Shown here piece by piece: positions 60,471-64,000 of a stretch of DNA of 64,000 bases (position 1 is its first letter; the number at the start of each line of letters is the position of its first letter). Below the pieces are notes generated by a model. It had not been told where the DNA came from. It saw only the letters and a list, made by a program, of their open reading frames with translations, and ran no database searches. Made by a program: the position numbers and the translations under genes. Source of the stretch: Planctomycetaceae bacterium (GTDB taxonomy: Bacteria; Planctomycetota; Planctomycetia; Pirellulales; Pirellulaceae); NCBI GenBank assembly GCA_005798335.1, contig SYJV01000376.1, forward strand, positions 1-64,000. Reading direction: 5' to 3'.

Positions 60471-61343
60471 CTATTCTACTGCGATCGATACTGCCAAATG
60501 TTGAGTTTCACCAGGAGCCAATACCATTTGATTGGGTCCAATGTTGGCGGTTTCAACGCAGCACATGTGATGGTACTCGAGATCGCCGAAGTCAGGCATG
60601 CGCTGCGACTTGGCAATCCATGGATTCCATACCACGGTCGACCGTGAATGCCGCGGGCGCAGAACTAACCTGCGTCCCCAGTCGGGGTCCTCGATCACGA
60701 TCTTCTCCACTGCACCGTGGTAAATGCGATCAGTCTCTTCGGTAAACGCGATCGCCGATCCGGTCGCATCAACCGTTTTGTGGATCAAGGTGTCGATATA
60801 AGGAATCGACTCAAGTCCACGGATCTTTACCGCGCTGGCCTGGGAAAGCTGAAAATAAGTATGCAATGCTGCTTCGCAGCTCTGTTCGCCTGGCGACACG
60901 TTGGTTACCGACAAATCCATATCAAGTGTGTCGCCGAACGAAAGGTCATACGCCAACTTGAGCTGGCCCAAGGTTAATCCCAGCCGAACTTGTACGGCGT
61001 CGTTTTGAATACCAGTCTTCTCTACGTGCCACATGGTGATGCGCGCAATTCCGTGACCTGGCGCTTGCGGATCTTTCTTGTTGGCGCCGAACCATGGAAA
61101 ACAAATTGGAACTCCACCTCGAATTGGCTTGCCATCGGCGAACCAAGATTCGGAACTCATGAACAGAACGGGATGCGCCTGGCCCGTCGGCTGATACCCT
61201 GATACATGAGCGCCCAGCAAATAGAACTCGCCGGTACTATTTTTGCCGTTGACCGTGCCAACGATCAGTCCGCTCCGATGCTTTGCAAATTCAAGTTGGT
61301 TGGAAATTCCAAAGCGAGAATTCAAATCTGTGATCATCAGCAA
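60471..61343 (-). CDS. D-hexose-6-phosphate mutarotase (aldose 1-epimerase family)
   Basis: FMSSESWFADGKPIRGGVPICFPWFG, HGIARITMWHVE, ALHTYFQLS, VVWNPWIAKSQRMPDFGDLEYHHMCCVETAN. Confidence 0.93.
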   Translation of the reverse strand: MLMITDLNSRFGISNQLEFAKHRSGLIVGTVNGKNSTGEFYLLGAHVSGYQPTGQAHPVLFMSSESWFADGKPIRGGVPICFPWFGANKKDPQAPGHGIARITMWHVEKTGIQNDAVQVRLGLTLGQLKLAYDLSFGDTLDMDLSVTNVSPGEQSCEAALHTYFQLSQASAVKIRGLESIPYIDTLIHKTVDATGSAIAFTEETDRIYHGAVEKIVIEDPDWGRRLVLRPRHSRSTVVWNPWIAKSQRMPDFGDLEYHHMCCVETANIGPNQMVLAPGETQHLAVSIAVE

Positions 61344-61555
61344 TCCTGTTTTCAGGCGAACCCCAAACTGACGTTAACTGGCGCGCGGTATGTGCGAAGC
61401 GGCTCAAGTTGCGATAGCCACCAATGCTGCAAGTTACCGTCCTATTGACCCTAGGGCAATAAGAGTCAAACCAACCCAGCGGAATTGTCTCAAAAGCCCT
61501 CAGGGACTGGTTAATTTTACAACCACTTGTTGACCAAAGGAATTGACAAGCCCTC

Positions 61556-62086
61556 ATGCGATTATGGCTGGCACCGCTGGCGCATCTATCGGCACAGGAA
61601 TTGCCACGTTTCTGTTTCGCCGATTATTGGCCGCGTCATCCGATACTGCAAAGATCTACTGAGTGGGAGCAAAAAGTGCTTATTCGTCACTTCACCGCCG
61701 CCTTGATATTTCTGATCGTCTTGGGACTGGGACTGTTCAGTTCGCGATATTCGTCGAGCTTGTGGTCGCAAACACAAACTCCAACCGTAAATGCATACAT
61801 GCGCCTAAAACTCGAGCCAGCAAAGCAGATCCTGGAAGGCATCGCGACAGGAGACTTTGAAATGATCGCCCGCAACGCACAGCGAGTTCAAACGCTGACG
61901 CTGGACGAAAAGTGGATGGTGCTGCAGAGCGATCAATATAGCAAGAACAGCCAGCATTTTCAGCGATCGGTCTTGCAGGTATTGGAATCGGCACGCAACA
62001 AAAATCTCGATGGCGCAGCTCTGGCTTACGTACAGATGACGTTGAACTGCGTGCATTGTCACCGAGATATGCGAGCGACCAAATGA
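61556..62086 (+). CDS. Membrane-anchored c-type heme protein, hypothetical
   Basis: TM segment ALIFLIVLGLGLFSSRY; C-terminal LNCVHCHRDMRATK (CxxCH). True start uncertain (N-terminal part of ORF probably untranslated). Confidence 0.65.
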   Translation: MRLWLAPLAHLSAQELPRFCFADYWPRHPILQRSTEWEQKVLIRHFTAALIFLIVLGLGLFSSRYSSSLWSQTQTPTVNAYMRLKLEPAKQILEGIATGDFEMIARNAQRVQTLTLDEKWMVLQSDQYSKNSQHFQRSVLQVLESARNKNLDGAALAYVQMTLNCVHCHRDMRATK

Positions 62087-62197
62087 AGTGGCTATGCTCT
62101 TGGTGACCCGGCGAATGCACGTTTCCAAGTACCAGTCTTGGAAATACAATGGGGCGTTGCTTACAGAAAGTTCTCACGTTTATTGGAGCCCCAGCAT

Positions 62198-63994
62198 ATG
62201 CGACTGTATTTATTGACAATGTGCCTTTCTTGGGTCGGCATCGGAGGATGGTTGATTTGTTCCAGCACCTCAGTTGCTCAGGAAAAATCGAAACTGCCTG
62301 CTGTCCCCGAAGGGTACGATGATACTCCGGTGATTCCTGGTCAAACATGGCGAGTGCACGATAGGCACCGTCCCAGGCCAACTGCCGTCAAACCTGGAGA
62401 TGAACTTGGTCAACCACCCAGTGACGCAGTGATCCTGTTCGATGGCAAGGACCTGTCCGCATGGGAAACTTCAGGCAAAAAAGGAGACGATGGCAAGCCC
62501 GCTGCGGCTGGTTGGAAAGTGGAAAACGGCTACATGGAAGTTGCTGCTCGATCAGGTTCCATTCAGACCCGAGAACATTTCGGTGACTGCCAACTGCACA
62601 TCGAATGGGCAACTCCTGCCGAAGTAAAAGGGAAAAGCCAAGGACGTGGCAACTCGGGTGTGATCATCATGGGACGCTACGAAATACAAGTTCTCGATTC
62701 CTACGAGAATGACACGTACCCCGACGGACAAGCTGGTTCGATTTACGGTCAACATCCACCCGAAGTCAATGTTGCCCGAGCGCCCGGAAAATGGCAAGTG
62801 TACGATATCGTTTTTGAAGCACCGCGATTCGATGGTGACAAGCTGACCAAACCAGCTCGCGCGACCGTCTTTCACAATGGTGTCTTGGTTCAAAACGCCA
62901 AAGAGTTCGTTGGTCCGATGGCTCATAAAGAAGTCCACCCGTATCGAGCGCACGGGTTGGCCGGCCCGTTGCAGTTGCAAGATCACGGTAACCCCACTCG
63001 ATTCCGCAACATCTGGTATCGCCCGCTGCGCGCCGAGCAGACACCGTGGCTGAGTATCGAAGGTGGAGAAGGCAATGGTCAGGGCAAGAAAGTCGTCTTA
63101 ATCGCAGGCGACGAAGAGTATCGTTCCGAAGAAGCACTGCCGCAACTGGCCAAGGTGCTTGCCAAACATCATGGCTTTCACACCACCGTCTTATTTTCGA
63201 CCAATCCAGACACGGGATTGATCGATCCCAATATGCAGACAAACATCCCTGGTATGCATCACTTGAAAGACGCCGACCTAGTGATCATGGCCTTGCGATT
63301 CCGTGAGTTGCCTGATTGGCAAATGCAGTACTTCGTCGATTACATCAACGCTGGCAAGCCAGTGATTGGGCTGCGAACCGCCACCCACGCGTTTAATTAC
63401 TCGCGCGCCAAAGACAGCCCTTTTTCAAGCTGGAGCTTTAATAGCCGGAAATGGGAAGGTGGGTTCGGTCAACAGGTACTGGGCGATACTTGGATCAGCC
63501 ACCATGGGCGGCATGGTTCGCAAAGCACACGCGGTGTGATCAACGAGTCGGCCAAGTCGCATCCGGTTCTGCGCGGAGTCAAGGATGTTTGGGGGCCCAC
63601 CGATGTGTACGGCATCAAACATTTGCCTGCGGATGCCAATGTGCTGCTATGGGGCCAGGTCCTCGCAGGAATGCAGCCCGCTGACAAAGCGGTTGATGGA
63701 GTAGTGAACAATCCTATGATGCCACTAGCATGGGTGCGCGAACATAAGTCCGCTGAAGGCAAAGTTTGCAAAATCTTCTGCACCACGATGGGCGCATCAA
63801 CCGACCTTCAATCCGAAGATCTCCGGCGACTGATCGTCAACGCAGCCTACTGGGCAACTGGTATTGAGGACAAGATACCAGAGAAAGCCGACGTATCGAT
63901 CGTAGGCGAATTCAAGCCGACGATGTTCGGGTTCAGAAACGATCCCAAATTCTGGCCCAGCCAAAAGCTGACACCGACAAGCTTCGCTAATTAG
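62198..63994 (+). CDS. DUF1080 (3-keto-disaccharide hydrolase) + ThuA domain protein
   Basis: VILFDGKDLSAWETSGKKGDDGKPAAAGWKVENGYMEV, GRGNSGVIIMGRYEIQVLDSYEN, RAHGLAGPLQLQDHGNPTRFRNIWYRPL; ThuA-like KKVVLIAGDEEYRSEEALPQLAKVLAKHHGFHTTVLFS. Track ORF starts at 62138. Confidence 0.94.
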   Translation: MRLYLLTMCLSWVGIGGWLICSSTSVAQEKSKLPAVPEGYDDTPVIPGQTWRVHDRHRPRPTAVKPGDELGQPPSDAVILFDGKDLSAWETSGKKGDDGKPAAAGWKVENGYMEVAARSGSIQTREHFGDCQLHIEWATPAEVKGKSQGRGNSGVIIMGRYEIQVLDSYENDTYPDGQAGSIYGQHPPEVNVARAPGKWQVYDIVFEAPRFDGDKLTKPARATVFHNGVLVQNAKEFVGPMAHKEVHPYRAHGLAGPLQLQDHGNPTRFRNIWYRPLRAEQTPWLSIEGGEGNGQGKKVVLIAGDEEYRSEEALPQLAKVLAKHHGFHTTVLFSTNPDTGLIDPNMQTNIPGMHHLKDADLVIMALRFRELPDWQMQYFVDYINAGKPVIGLRTATHAFNYSRAKDSPFSSWSFNSRKWEGGFGQQVLGDTWISHHGRHGSQSTRGVINESAKSHPVLRGVKDVWGPTDVYGIKHLPADANVLLWGQVLAGMQPADKAVDGVVNNPMMPLAWVREHKSAEGKVCKIFCTTMGASTDLQSEDLRRLIVNAAYWATGIEDKIPEKADVSIVGEFKPTMFGFRNDPKFWPSQKLTPTSFAN

Positions 63995-64000
63995 GCAAAG

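Noticed and set aside
1-64000. Complete known antiphage system, prophage, integron or BGC
   Set aside because: No integrase, phage structural genes, RM genes, NRPS/PKS or recognised complete defence operon found; only relics and single candidate genes.

Overview
This 64 kb window looks like a Planctomycetes (Pirellulales-type) chromosome: DUF1501, PSD1/DUF1553, DUF1559, sulfatase, DUF1080/ThuA and dockerin families are all present. This assignment comes from family content only, since no database search was possible. Housekeeping genes include cysE-like (cut by the left edge), hisA, an EF-G-like GTPase, arfB, gdhA, comM/yifB, an RluA-type pseudouridine synthase, xseA, dapF and a DUF374 acyltransferase. 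Between them is an accessory fraction rich in gene relics and structured repeats. The main relics are a frameshifted cas4-like remnant with no CRISPR array in view, a VWA/Bat-type membrane protein that has lost its N-terminal part, a hemA fragment, an AAA ATPase reduced to its two ends, a frameshifted retropepsin-like protease module, and a sulfatase/DUF1553 fusion relic. The best-supported structural finding is a nested pair of palindromic elements at 49.6-49.9 kb: a 122-bp inverted-repeat element flanked by a perfect 10-bp direct repeat is inserted into the arm of a second inverted-repeat element. Other candidates for follow-up are a tail-to-tail pair of a multi-TM patatin-like lipase and a PDZ-caspase-like protein, and a predicted membrane pseudokinase. 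I saw no CRISPR array, rRNA, tRNA or complete transposase gene. All homology calls are from motif recognition.
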